From positions 2,232,001-2,296,000 of the forward strand of contig JALGAS010000009.1 in the NCBI GenBank assembly GCA_023078685.1: a DNA stretch of 64,000 nt. Reading direction: 5' to 3'. The position numbers and the translations under genes were made by a program. Position 1 is the stretch's first letter. Each line of letters opens with the position of its first letter. Below are positions 12,495 to 24,659 of this stretch, piece after piece. The stretch comes from Neopestalotiopsis rosae (taxonomy: Eukaryota > Ascomycota > Sordariomycetes > Amphisphaeriales > Sporocadaceae). Below the pieces are notes generated by a model, which worked only from the letters and a program-made list of their open reading frames with translations, had not been told where the DNA came from and did no database searches.

Positions 12495-12680
12495 AAATCT
12501 CTGTTGCTGTTGATGTTGCTGTTGCCACTCTTACCTGGCTCAAAGAGACAAGCATTGTCGTATTCCGGCCTCCATCCGGAAAGCCGGAGCTTAGACCCAC
12601 ATGGTCCCGGCTTGCGGGTTTAAGGCCCACATTTCAAGTCCTTCACGCACAGGCAAAGCCCGCTTGGGAGGACCCCGAGC
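12495..12680 (-). repeat. 0.4-kb dispersed repeat, degenerate partial copy
   Basis: On the minus strand this reads GTGGGTCTAAGCTCCGGC followed by a CAACAGCAAC-rich part, matching in order the plus-strand copies at 13.0 and 60.3 kb. The part at 12595-12680 is also similar to 11160-11240. Confidence 0.6.
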
Positions 12681-13010
12681 GCATCGTCCAGGGCAGTGAG
12701 TGGCCACAGACTTGCAAGGAGCGCAAACAAGTCTCGCTTTTTCATAAGGCTACTGTCATTTCTGTAATTCAGGTAGCAAAATATTGAACTGGACCTGACA
12801 ACACGGCTTAGTTGCAGCGTAAGCATAGCGTGACCAAGATGAACCCTCTGGCAGCCTGCATGTCCATGTGGAATGCGAATATGACGTTCTACCTAGGTTG
12901 TTAGTCTTTTGATTTCGGACTAAATGTTCGCTCATTCAAAGTCTGAGTGACTCGCAATCGCTTCCTGTAAGGGTCTGTCGTTTTGACTTGGTAGGTTAGT
13001 TATTCGACTT

Positions 13011-13400
13011 GCCCATGCCATGTTTGCTTGGCGGGTGGATGCCCGTAGACCGAAGATATTGTGGGTCTTAACTCCGGCTTCCGGACGTAGTACGTAGGAT
13101 GTAGTCCTTCAAGTCTACGGTGCCTGTTCGCTAGACCAAGGAATAGTGGCTACGGCAAAGGGGTTAGTCTGGCCGCGGCGGGTCTTAAAGCCGTATTCCG
13201 CTACGCTGGTGTACCGCTTTCGATTGTGCTGGAACTTGCGACTTGCCGCACCAGAGAGGTATTATGATGCGCATGGCTACTGTATGGTTAATCTCACATA
13301 TCATCATAAGACGCGTATTGCCTTATAACCACTTCCACAGTGCTCCTGTCATGGCAACGACGTTTTAAATTTAGCTTTTCAGATATTTCGTCTGCGAGTA
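13011..13400 (+). repeat. 0.4-kb dispersed repeat, fullest copy 1
   Basis: Nearly identical to 60308-60690 over blocks including GATGCCCGTAGACCGAAGAT, AACTCCGGCTTCCGGACGTA, GTATTCCGCTACGCTGGTGT and ACCGCTTTCGATTGTGCTGG. No open reading frame of note and no clear terminal inverted repeats were seen, so it may be a non-autonomous element or solo LTR. Confidence 0.85.
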
Positions 13401-13654
13401 AATTCGAATGTAATAGAGATTATACCGTGCGCAGCCAAAACGCTCGGAACAGCAAATTACTGTAGATATAGGATGCGACTCAGGAAAGGTCGTTCGAGTC
13501 AAGCGAAGAGCGTGTCCTGGACGCACAGATCCGTCAATCATCGTCACTTGTGTTATCTTTTTGTTGCGATGGTCATGTCCCGACATTTCGGGACACTCAT
13601 TAGTGGTGGATTCTCAAGGAATCTCCACGATATAGCAACAATTCCAGAAAAGAA

Positions 13655-14110
13655 TCCTTGTTGTCTGTAGCACAGAAGAGTATCCAGTCACAGAAGAGTA
13701 TCATAACACGAAACAATATCCTAACACAGAACAGTATCCCATCACAAAACAGTGTCCCATCACAAAACAGTATCCCATCACAAAACAGTATCCCATCACA
13801 AAACAGTATCCCATCACAAAACAGTATCCCTTTATAGAAAAGTATCCACATCACAGAAGAGTATTCATCACAGAAGAGACATAGAATAACTAGTACCGTA
13901 CCACCGAAGTATATCCCACCACAGAAGTATATCCCACCACAGAAGTATATCCCACCACAGAAGTATATCCCACCACAGAAGTATATCCCACCACAGAAGT
14001 ATATCCCACCACAGAAGAGACACAGAAGAGTGTCCCACCACGGAAGTGTATCTCACCACAGAAGAGTATCCCAGATAAACAGGACAGAATACTACGTCGA
14101 GATTGTACAG
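13655..14110 (-). repeat. 18-bp minisatellite arrays (two unit types)
   Basis: Two arrays sit side by side. About 13690-13850 uses the unit ATCCCATCACAAAACAGT; about 13912-14080 uses ATATCCCACCACAGAAGT. Both are the reverse complement of the units at 11.1, 28.1 and 57.3 kb. The array is bordered at 13640 by the CCTTGTTGTCTGTAG block and at 14070-14110 by CAGATAAACAGGACAGAA, which also borders the array at 27.95 kb. The 18-bp period leaves minus-strand frames open, giving spurious repetitive peptides. Confidence 0.9.
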
Positions 14111-14149
14111 AGACAATCAAAATCGACTTCTTCTTTGTTGGCCTCTTCT

Positions 14150-14553
14150 CTAGTTTTTGAGCACGGACGATCAACATCCGGCGCTGACATTGATGTACAT
14201 CGCCGCCGCTGCCCGGTCTGGAGAACTGAGCACGAAGTCACCTATGCGAATATCGTGGTTTGTACTTGGTGCTCCGCCGCCAATGCCGACCATAAGACCG
14301 ATTCTTACGTTGGGAAAGCGCGAACCATATCCCGAGCTACCGTCGCAGCTGTAACCAGTCCGTATTGTCCATCGGATAGCGCAGCGATTACAGCATTGTG
14401 CTTGTTGATTCGGCCGAGAATATACGAATTGTTATCGTTTACGGGCAAGTACTCGGGGTCGTCGTGCTCTTCGTCGAGGAAGTAGGCTGCTGCAACAAGC
14501 TCGGTTTCGATGGCGCATATCCAGCCGACCGTGTAGATATTGGGATCTGACAT
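14150..14553 (-). pseudogene. NLR remnant: PNP-UDP domain fragment
   Basis: From an ATG at 14553 the minus strand reads [20 protein letters not shown], then [18 protein letters not shown] and [14 protein letters not shown]. It continues after a one-base-type frameshift near 14320 as [20 protein letters not shown] and [11 protein letters not shown]. This is the start of the nucleoside-phosphorylase-like N-terminal domain found in many fungal NLRs (residues about 1-130 of the family). It ends at a stop near 14170, next to the 18-bp minisatellite. No NACHT part follows. It belongs to the same family as the remnant at 9.3 kb but is less decayed and lies on the other strand. Confidence 0.8.
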
Positions 14554-14559
14554 ATCGGC

Positions 14560-16800
14560 AATCGGGTTCGATATGCAGATTCAAGCGTCATCGCGAGTAG
14601 GGGAGATGCTCGAGTGACCTCCAGCTTCGAAGACTGCAACAAACCTAGGAGATTACAGGTTCGTTGAAAGCGAGATATTCGGATGGTGCCTAGATGCGCA
14701 ATATATCCCGGAGCCTCGTCAGGCTGCACGCCTTGTTGGCGATGCTGCAGACCCGCATGGCTCTCGAGTACTGAAAAGGCCTTGCAGGGGGTGAAGATGC
14801 GCTGAGCTGAGAATATTGGCAAACCAGATCATGTTCCAGCCCACCATCTTCTGTCTTAGCAAATGGTGCTTTTCGACTTGAGTGGTTCGTCTTTGAACGG
14901 ATGCATGGGTTTAAAGACTTTGAAGCTCATGCGCCACGACGTAGATCTTTCGTTGTGACCTCTGCTAGCAATCTCATATAACTATATCTTATTTATGGCT
15001 TCACTGCAGAGCGAGTGGAACTCGGATCATCTCTTCAGATCCAAACCCCACTTTCTCTGCAAAAGTGGCCGCATCGTGAGCGGCCTAGGCTATACTCAAT
15101 TAGGCTGGCTTCAGCTGCTCCCGCTGCAACTCCACTTTTTACGTCCAAATTCACACCAATCCCGCAACCATCCACCAGACATCTTCAGAGTCATCAATCG
15201 TAACCGATCCGACTTCAAATCGAGCGGTCATAGGACATGTCTACCTGGAGGAAGTGGCCCGTTTTCGCGATAGCCTATGACACGGTAACCTGTAGCTCTT
15301 GCACCACGCTAGTGATGGGGTAGCTTTCCGTCTATAACGCTGAGCATTTCTCGCGGGGCATACGGGTATTCGAGCGTTATGTGACAGTTCAGGATACGCT
15401 CGTGCAAGCAGGCTGGGTAACAATTTACTCCAATCAAATGCGAAAGCGTGGCCATCTCAAAAATGCAATGATCCACCATGCATTTGAGGCTTTGCCAAGG
15501 CACAGCCTAGAGCCCCCAGTAACTATTGATGTCGAAGACGCCCCAAACACAACCGATTAGTTGTCGAACTTCGCATTCATAACCCAAAAGTGAGAAGCAA
15601 GACGTCTTTGAATCGTTTCTTTCTTCTAAACCAACATGCCTTCTTGCAAATGTGCATCTTGAAATATTAAATCCTAGAGGCATATTCCAGTATTACAGCT
15701 TAGGATAAGACCAATGCCAGCCATATCGTCTCCTGGTAATTTTACATTACAAGTGCCACGAATCCGATGGCAGGCTGAATATCTTATTGCGCCTGAAATA
15801 GTTATATGAAGATCTACTGATCCGATCAGCAGATGAAAATTTTGGCGTATTGCATTGTGCCAGGACCGCAGCTCCGTGAGATCCTAGTCAAGGTCTTGGA
15901 TCAACTGATTATGTCGTGGCTCTCTGTCAAATGAGCGACGATGTTCTCAGCAGATCGGTCCCAGTGCACCCTTGATTTATGTAGATTGAAACCTTCACTA
16001 TGGCCTTGATTGAGCCATGCTCGCCTTCTCATTCTCCTTCCCTTCAACTCCTCGGCTGCTCAGTTTGCCTTACTGACATTCTATCGCTATAATACTCTTA
16101 TTGTTACGCTAATCTCGTCCATTATCTTATGTTATGAACGAAGTCCTAATACTAGCGTGCTGCATCCATTACAGGCATGGCAATATAATCGTGACTATGG
16201 GAATGCATTGAATCCCAATGGATTCTCAATGTTTAATGAGAGACACAGAAGCATAAGGAATTTTTCATCCAGACTTATGACAGTTCTTATGCTTCTCGAG
16301 AAGTTGTTGGAGAACGGCTTTCTCATCGCGGAGTTTGACGATCAAGTCCCCCAGAGCTTTGTTCTCTGTAATAAGATTGGATATCGTTAAGTCAGACTGC
16401 GTGCCGGAGCTAAACAGCGTCGAATAAGTCAAGTGATTTCAAAGATATTCAAACCGGCCATAGTCCCACCTATCGCGGTCTAACGGCTGCTCAGTATTCA
16501 AGGCCACGCTAACCACATTATCGCTATTATCAGCCGGAGAAATGCGATCTCTTTCATCTTTGGAATAATCGATGGAACTCATATGAATTCTTGTATCGTT
16601 TTAAGATGTAAGGTAATTAATAAAATCACTAAAAGTGGTAACGTAAGTAATTCTTCTAATTCTATTGATGTAGAGCGGGGAAAAGAGTAATCGCCCCTAG
16701 CACATGGAGATAAGCCTAGCTATATATAATAAATAGGAACCTGTGCGTATCATGAGGTAATTTCACGCTAGCTGACATTACTAATTCGGACGCCGACGCC
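14560..16800. other. gene-free, partly AT-rich stretch
   Basis: No supported gene. Around 15065-15115 there is a block (AGGCTGGCTTCAGCTGCTCC) resembling 33005-33055, so another low-copy repeat may be present. The part from about 15990 to 16760 is AT-rich. Confidence 0.45.
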
Positions 16801-16829
16801 TCCGGAACCTCTAGTTGAATGTCTCAATT

Positions 16830-18122
16830 CTATTGGCATCGAGGCGAAACCATATTCTTGGGAGGACGAGAGCAAGTCTGTGCTGAGCTCGACCAGCGCG
16901 GCCTGAACCTGCGTAAGTGAATAACAAGGTCCCGTGTTTGTTTGAGGGTCTCATCCTTGAAAAAGAAAAACTCTTCTATGGCCAGTGTCCAGGAGGGCGG
17001 GAATACGGGGCAGAGCGCGGTTGGGACCTTCCTCATATTGTCGTGTAAAAGTCGACAATGTGCGGAGGACTCCGTCGATGATCAACAAGGCTATTGACGT
17101 TTACAGAGCGGGAAGAAAAGAAGGAACTGCTGCCAAGAATGCCTCTTGACCATGGCTGGAAGAGTCTCAGGGCGTAGATGCGCAGAATGGGTATACCTTT
17201 ATCTAACGTTGGCTGGGCTAGCGCGCGTGCGTCGAGAGGGCCACGGCCTTTCGGGATCGGAGTCTTCGAGGAAATCGACAGAAGTGCCGGGGTCGGAATG
17301 GTCACCAGCTGCGCGAGTACTGACGCGCTTTTTGAGTGGTTATAGAAGAAAGAGGTGATACGTAAGGAGGAGGGGGGGAGAGGGGATTAATGTTAAAGCG
17401 AAAAGGTTCAAGTCTGTCGCAGCCACCATTTCCAATCCTTTCCTATTCAAATTCAAGATCGGTCCAAGGACCGATGTTACGTCGTGGATCCTGCTTTGCG
17501 CCAAAACCGGGTCCAGTCGTACCACCTAGGAAATCGATCATCCGCTTGGGACTTTGTCAAATTGCCTAAATGCATGTATTGAATCTGACCTTCAACGTGT
17601 AAATCGATGTGAAAAAACTCACATATGCATTCGAATCTTGAAAGAAAACGACTGAAAGAAGCCACGAGTCAACGAAGTGGCTCCTTCTCTGTCATAATGC
17701 CTCTTCACCATCTTTACCAACAGCCGTCCCGGCACTGCCAGTGTTAAAGGCGCTAGTACCGGGCTACACCGCAGCGGGTATAAGCGGGGTTCCCACGCCT
17801 GCGATGGATCGGTTTCAAGCAACTTGGGAAGATTGTTCGTTTGATTTTAGCGGGAAAGCAACGGGGCAAAGGCTGGGGGACATGAATTAACATAGATCCG
17901 TGAAAGAGACTGCATAACCTGCGCCGAGGTGGACTTAAAGACGCTGATGGTGGCGCAACAATTTCTTGAAAGGCTAATAGCTTCCTGACAGTTGTGTTTC
18001 TTCCAGTCGACCATCTCGTGACAGCTAAGCCACCAGCTTATTCGGCAATCACGTACTGAAGGAAGAAGGACATACATAGTGCCTGCTCTGCCACTGATCG
18101 ATGCCATTTTCGGAAATGACAT
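16830..18122 (-). other. possible decayed coding region, family unknown
   Basis: Several successive minus-strand frames look protein-like in composition but are split by stops. They are at 17847-18122 (with TMYVLLPSVRDCRISWWLS), 17619-17822 (ETDPSQAWEPRLYPLRC) and 16830-17036 (CPVFPPSWTLAIEEFFFFK). I recognise no family. They could be pieces of one degenerate gene read from right to left, or chance frames. Confidence 0.25.
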
Positions 18123-18900
18123 CGGAGCGGAGCCAAAGTTAGACCGTTCTGTTCTCGATCAGACGCTAAAACGTTTTCCATGTTGCGATGGTACGACAGC
18201 AACTCACGGGACCATGCAACTATGTGCTCGACCGTGGATTCTTGGCTGTAGTACCTGTGACTAGCTTAGAACATAACGATAGCGAGGTCTGAAAAATAAT
18301 CTTATTTACGAGTCTTGTCATTGCGGCAAGACAGGTTTGGAGCTGTAACTAAAAAATTGTAACACGAACTATATTTCATTTTCTTCATTATGTGATGAGA
18401 CAATGACGTGAATTTGCTAGATTGCGTGAAATATCAGAAGTTTGACACAGACGTTTCTTGTTATTTGTGGATTGATATCTCGACCCAAATTGGAGATCGT
18501 AGAATAAAATAAATTACCGCTTCTCTTTTTTTTCGTGAAGGGGGGGCGGGGGCTGGGGAGTCTGAGGTAAGGCCTGTTCTATTAATGAGTCTCAAACTTT
18601 GGTACTCCACCATAACTGCCCGTGGCAAACAACACCTAGGAGCTTTTCTTTTGTCTTTGTCGCGGACATGTTCCACCGAATCAGCTGCTCGCACTTTTGG
18701 CGCACACATGCGAACAGCCAATAGCTATATTGAACACTATGTTACTTCCTTGTAAGATAGGTTACAACCGACTATACTCTCACGCAACTGTTGTAGATAT
18801 AAGGCCGATATGCATCAATGTATTCATCGTCATAGAGATGCTCCAATCCTATGCTCGACGTGCTTTGTGCCAAGAAGGCTCCAGATGCATGCATACAAAC

Positions 18901-19480
18901 ATGTCTAGCCTAGAAGCTAGATACAAAGCCGAGGTAGAAAGAGCTTTCCACTATCAAGTCTATTGCTAACAAGATATTACAGCTTTATCATCTCCTGGAA
19001 GAAATGGAATTTGAGAAGGACCTTCAAGAGCTGATGCTCCCACTAGCACTCGAACGAGCTTCAAGAGACGTTCATCGTTACCCATTACTCATGCAGGAAC
19101 TTACAAGCGCCGCGGCTGGAGCGATCGGGGCTATTAACAGCAATGGCAGGACATTTACACACTATTTGAGCAGCATGCTAATCCTTGTGGCGTGTTCTCG
19201 CTACGAGGATACAAGTTGCATCTCAAAATCGGCCCTCGATTTCTTCCGGCTTCCACCTGACACTCCCAACTGCCTACAAACGCTGCAAGACATAACATTG
19301 TCCCTGGTTCATTCAGGTCTCCCCTTCAGGGAAGCAATGTGTTTCCAATATACAATAGAAATGGAGGGCGAATATAAGGATGGTTGGATTCAGTACTGGG
19401 GGCATCGATTGAACGGAAATTCTCACAACACATTCATACGAGGAAAACATTCCTTCAGCTGCTCAACTTCATGTATTTGA
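18901..19480 (+). CDS. unknown two-exon protein, possibly frameshifted at the 3' end
   Basis: Exon 1 (18901-18933) ends in front of a 49-nt intron with donor GTAGAA, branch-like GCTAAC and acceptor TTACAG; exon 2 starts at 18983. The join is in phase and gives about 176 residues, starting MSSLEARYKAE and then LYHLLEEMEFEKDLQEL. The protein is helical and acidic, with no recognisable domain, signal or membrane segment. Near 19425 the sequence in the next frame looks more protein-like (EENIPSAAQLHVFEDPELQ) and runs to a stop near 19535. The real C-terminus may therefore have been lost through a single-base shift. The upstream start is uncertain because the frame is open further 5'. No function can be assigned. 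Confidence 0.45.
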
Positions 19481-19539
19481 AGATCCAGAGCTACAGCTGC
19501 CTATCTTCCCACTCTGGTCATACGGTCAAGTGTAAATGT

Positions 19540-20900
19540 ACATTCCTTTCCATTCTTGGATGATGGCCTCGCTTGTTTGGATAATCTCATTTGTACGCAC
19601 AAGCACTTTGTACCCAGACCACTTTGGCATTTTAAGCATATTCCCTATATATCTGGTCTCGCTAGTTCTGAGTCCGTACTATGGAGTTGAGTTCAAGGAA
19701 TCTTGAGCACACGCTATGACCCGTTATCATCAGACGCAACCATAGTCTTGATTATTGCTCCGATGAGTCTCGTGGGCATTTCTTGGCTCCGAAGCCGAAA
19801 GTTGGGGTGGCGTTGTTCCTTGAAATTAATTTAGGAACGCGTCAATTTGCCATGGTCACTCGACTCTAATTCATGTTTATTCGGCGAGTCGAGTGGGATC
19901 ATGTGCGTTACCAGGCCGAATTGGCCTGTTGGACCTATGAGACGTAGTGACCATTAGCAATCTTTCGGTGGTTCTGGACTACTCGTCGCAAGAGGAGAGC
20001 GAGTTTAGAAAGGTGGCGAAAAGATTCATTTAGGGGGTTGTGAGATCAATCACGAACACAGTATCGGAAAACGTTTCCGCAAACGGTGACAGGGTAGAGA
20101 AAGCAATTCAATCATGGTTTGTCATTGCTTATCGGGCGGCATACGAAAAACTAGCCATTTCGAAGGAAACCGATTTCTTGAGGATAGTGATAATCTTTGC
20201 CATTTAACCTCCAATCTAATTCGACTTGCTGCCACTCGTGGATTCGATATTTTCAAGTGCCATTAGCATGTTGGTTGTCATAGTTGTTCCACTGCTCCTG
20301 GAGGTGATTCAGTCAGCGAACTGCTGTTCAACTTCACCTACCTCCCGCGACCTAGATGTGGCAATCAGCTTCGTAAGAACAGCTCCTAGTTTCGAAGAAT
20401 TTCTTGCGGCTTGGCCGCGACTTTTGTGGCGTTTGCGAAGCTCCTTGATTGCGACTGGGGCGTGAAATGTCAGACACCGTCTTGCCTGTTAGGACTCGGG
20501 GCTTGATTAGGGTTGAACACAGCAAACATGGAAAGTGTATTTCTGCGTTGAGCAGCTTTCAGTAGAAAATTGAAGAAAAGCGCGTAAGACTGCGCGAAAC
20601 ACACGTCATGTCTTATTCCTAACCAGTCATGCCTATATGTCTCTAGTTCGTGGCAGTTACTAGGGCTGAGCGTGATCAAAGGCCGAGCTCATCCTAATAG
20701 GCTAGATCCAATTTAGCCCATCATTTGTGCTAGATATAAGTAGCTATCTTGGCTTTACGATTTACTATGGGCCACTGAATTTTTCAACTGCACTACGTCC
20801 TCGGCAGCATCTTGTGCTAGGTAAACTACCAGTCTCACGTTCTTGGTCTTGGTCAAGATTACTCGTTGATATACCTTGAACGGGCTCGAAACGACAGCAA
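19540..20900. other. gene-free stretch
   Basis: No supported gene; short frames only. Confidence 0.45.
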
Positions 20901-20915
20901 GAATTCAAGGCCGAG

Positions 20916-21780
20916 ATGGGATCAATCACGCGCCGTAACAATTCTTACGCCATTTATGGAGCTCTACATGCTTCCGCCACACTTGTCTCCTCTGGCGTAA
21001 CCACCCAGTCATCTCTGCCAAATTTCGACGTCCGCAAATCTGTATCAGCAAACCCAGTCCCCTCCAGAATTCAATCTGCGGCACAGTGCCGCGAGAGCGC
21101 TAGAGCCAGGAGACGCATTCCTACATCACAGAGGAAGCGCACTAAGCTGAGCTGCGACCCTTGTAAAGTCAAGAGATGCAAGTGTCTCCGTGCCGGCCCT
21201 ACGCCCAATTCCGATGCCATCCAAGACGATTGCCACCTAGCGCCCTGTAAGGATTGTATCGATTTTGGGGTCGAATGCGTGACAACTTTGCCCCGGAAGC
21301 AAAGAATCCATGGGAGTGTCGAGCAGCTCGACCGCCGATATCGCGCATTGGACGCCCTCGTATCCGGATTCTTCCCGAACATGCCTTCAGATGCCACTCC
21401 CGAAGAACTCGTTGAATATGGCCGTCAACTCGGTGTTGAAATGCCAGACCTCGCTACCGAACAAGAAGCACCAAAATTATCAACATTGACCTCACTGGAT
21501 ATCACACCCCCCCCAATTTTCCTAGTGCTGCCAGGCACATCAGAATTGAGAGTCCTGAGCTAGGCCACAATAACACTCACTTTATCTGCGACCCCAGTAG
21601 CCGTAGCTTTTCTACAGAGGATTTAGGGAAGCTTGGGATCGAATAGTTCCGGGCGATTGCTTCTGCAACAGAAGAATCTGTTCATAGTGACGGCGAAAGC
21701 AATGCAATTCGGGACGATAAAACTTCCAGGCCAGAGAGTACAACGAAACAGAGACAGAGGACTTGTCTATTGTATTCAAC
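20916..21780 (+). pseudogene. Zn(II)2Cys6 transcription factor, N-terminal part, frameshifted
   Basis: The open frame 20916-21563 gives 215 residues. Cysteines at 80, 83, 90, 111, 114 and 121 form a fungal binuclear zinc cluster (C-x2-C-x6-C-x20-C-x2-C-x6-C) with basic residues before and after it, and a dimerisation-like segment follows (SVEQLDRRYRALDALV). An 8-C run at about 21507-21514 appears to have lost one base: with nine Cs the frame would continue as PNFPSAARHIRIESPE and on to FICDPSSRSFSTEDLGKLGI. A TAG near 21645 then interrupts it. The usual middle homology region of such activators is not recognisable downstream. The gene would have been a DNA-binding regulator; this copy encodes at most the DNA-binding half. 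Confidence 0.75.
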
Positions 21781-21799
21781 AAGTTAACTAGTAAGTTTT

Positions 21800-24440
21800 G
21801 GAGTCAACCCATACGGTAACTACACGAACTAAATCCTCAGTGGCATATATCGTCCTGGATATTTTGACTCTGACAGTTCCGATAATCCCTGTTATGATCT
21901 CAATCAGGACGTGTGTGGCTGGAGTACAGATGATAAGGTAACCACAACAAGCCAAAGAAGCAGATGATATCATTAATGATTAAGATCATCGAGGGCGACT
22001 GAAGATAGTGTAATGTTCTCTGGCAATTGAATAGTGCTTTACATAATATGAATTTTTGTTTTGAGACTGAACCATCTACATGGGACGTTCTCGGTCGCAA
22101 ATTATTAGTACAGATTAGTCAGGTTACCAATTGCGATAACATAAGCATGATGATGTACCTCGTGACCCCTGATTCACTTGATGATAAAATCCGTACGAAA
22201 TGGTCGTTTAGCATCTCAAGTATGTGGCGAAGATGGACGCGGACAGGAGGTGCAAAAAAGCGCAACATTCCCAGAAATTGCGCAAGAGAAGTCAACAAGC
22301 GAACTTGTAGACCAGGGAGTGTGCTCAGGATTGATTGTGCACGGATCCTCAATGTAGAAGCAGTTTATTTGTACTCAACTTGATCTAAAGGAGGACCTAT
22401 CAATGTGAATCAAAAGCCAGCATTTTTTACTGAGCATACAAAGCATTGGCACTGAGCCAAGATGTGGATCGCTGGTTGTAAACGATGTGGTGGACCATTT
22501 CTTACAGCTCACCAGTATACAGCCATTCCAAGCCTGCTTATGTCTTAGCCTGATCGACTCCTCGGACTCTTATCGACCATCGCAGCGATTTCTTGAGACA
22601 ATTTGTACTGTGTTGACTCATACCGTACTAATCTCTGGAGCGGCGGGTTGGCAAACTAGTACGTCCATTTTACGCCCACATGCACTTAAAAGTAACAACA
22701 ATTACACAGAAGTGTTGGAAATGTTGAGAAATCGGCTTATAAATCAAACTGAAATATTCTATTTACGTAGCCCTTGAAGCACGTGCCGGACCTGCAGCCC
22801 AGATACTCTTGGATACGTACGAGGAACGAACCTCGGTAGAGCATCGGAATGTCTATGATGGGAGTATGATATCGAAAAAGAGAGAAATGAGTTTTGACCT
22901 TTACTGTCAAGACCTCCTCATCCTGTCGCCGACGTCGCTGGCGTGGCGGACCCTGACCATGGGCGGCGGCATACATTTGTCAGGGCACCAGATCTGGCAC
23001 TCTGTGCAGGCCATCGGTCAATTATACTAAATCGGGCGGTCCTCGGATCCTAATCTTCTATCTCTCCCGAACAACAATCGTCAGCAACCTCATTGAGTTG
23101 CAGGGCGTCTGCTCTTCGTCTCTGGATCAAATACCGATAAATTTACTTACAGGTTTCACGGCGGAAGCTCGGACAGGAAAGCAGACAAAACAAAAGGAGG
23201 AAGCTCATTCGCCAGCGTGTGATTGGTAATACGTCCCAACACCGTCATAGCCACAATACAATGACTCGCGGGCAGCTCGCCTCGTTGAGCGAGTTGCCAC
23301 CAAAGTCGTAGAAATTTGCCGTTAATATAAATGGGGCAGATTGCAGATACACACTTCTCTTCCCATACGGAAGATTAATGTAACTATGTGAACAGCTAAT
23401 ACTTGCTTATATGTTGGTGATAGGTCTTCTTGGAAAATCACGATAATTTGGCTAGCGCTGGAGCAATGACCTCTCGGTGATGGACGAGGGTTTGATGATA
23501 CATTGACTAATTAAAAGTGTGCGCTTAGTGTGGGACTATGTTGGAGTAGGTGTGCAAGTTGTGGTGATTGCTCTAATGACCGCCCAAGACGGATGCGTAA
23601 CCGGAGGACTAGGCACAGCTTCCTTTCATTGATCGGAATTGGAGTTGTGCAGGTAATTTTCGCAACTAAAGTTACAGCTTCGTAAGCGGATAAACAAGTC
23701 GATATAGTGCAACTAGGCCATTCCAAACGATAGTGAGGCCTGACTGTCTCCGTGACCCCTGGACCCGCCACTCTCCTGTCGCCAATAAACTTGTACTTTC
23801 GTGATGCATGATCCATTCCTGCTTTGCTCTCTTCTTTGCTTTCCACGACCACCCTAACAATGATCAGCTGCGTACCATAACCAAGATAAGATAACCAAAA
23901 GAATTATGAATAGTTATGATAAAGGTGGGGGGAGACAATAATGTTTGTAAATACCTTCCGTATATATGTGCACCAGCCGTAATGAATCAAGTCCCTGTTT
24001 TAACTATGAATGAAGCATGACATCACCAATATGAGACGTACAACTGTTTAAATCACAAGAAGTAAAAATACATATTAGTTTAGAGCTTTAACCACGATAA
24101 TTTTAGTGATGAGAAGAATGTAAGAGGGCCTAACGGCGTTTTGAGGTCTAACCTTAGATTGTGTTAGACTGTCCAAAATATTGTTACACTTAAGTATTGA
24201 TTACAGTCCAGCTACTCATGGGGCGGGAATCTTCCCTCAACTTGTGCCTTGCTTGCGTTGGTAACGCTGGTGAGGTATCTATTATGTTTGGGTGTTTTCA
24301 GAAGAATACACATGGGCTCAGAGTCCGCAACCTGTACCCAGGTAGTTAGGGCTGAGGTGCCAAATATTTCAGTCCTTGGTGAGGGTCCCACAACTGTGTA
24401 AAATTCGTGGCAATCATTCACCACTGTATGCTTGGTATAT
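21800..24440. other. gene-free stretch
   Basis: No supported gene. A plus-strand frame at 22487-22777 is protein-like and could be a far C-terminal remnant of the zinc-cluster regulator, but I cannot show this. Confidence 0.4.
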
Positions 24441-24460
24441 GTAAGCGAGCGAGCGACATA

Positions 24461-24658
24461 CTTACAATCACTTACAGTCACTTACAGTCACTTACAATCA
24501 CTTACAATCACTTACAATCACTTACAATCACTTACAATCACTTACAATCACTTACAATCACTTACAATCACTTACAATCACTTACAATCACTTACAATCA
24601 CTTACAATCACTTACAATCACTTACAATCACTTACAATCACTTACAATCACTTACAGT
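24461..24658 (+). repeat. 10-bp tandem array (CTTACAATCA), about 20 copies
   Basis: Nineteen complete decamers plus a partial one run without interruption; units 2, 3 and the last carry G instead of A at position 7. The unit is unrelated in sequence to the decamer at 9.7 kb but has the same 10-bp period. Confidence 0.95.
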
Positions 24659-24659
24659 A

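Noticed and set aside
13600..13854. Minus-strand frame encoding a repetitive FCDGIL peptide (and VVGYTS repeats at 13890-14177)
   Set aside because: It is the 18-bp minisatellite read in a frame that happens to lack stops; no start context, splice site or family.
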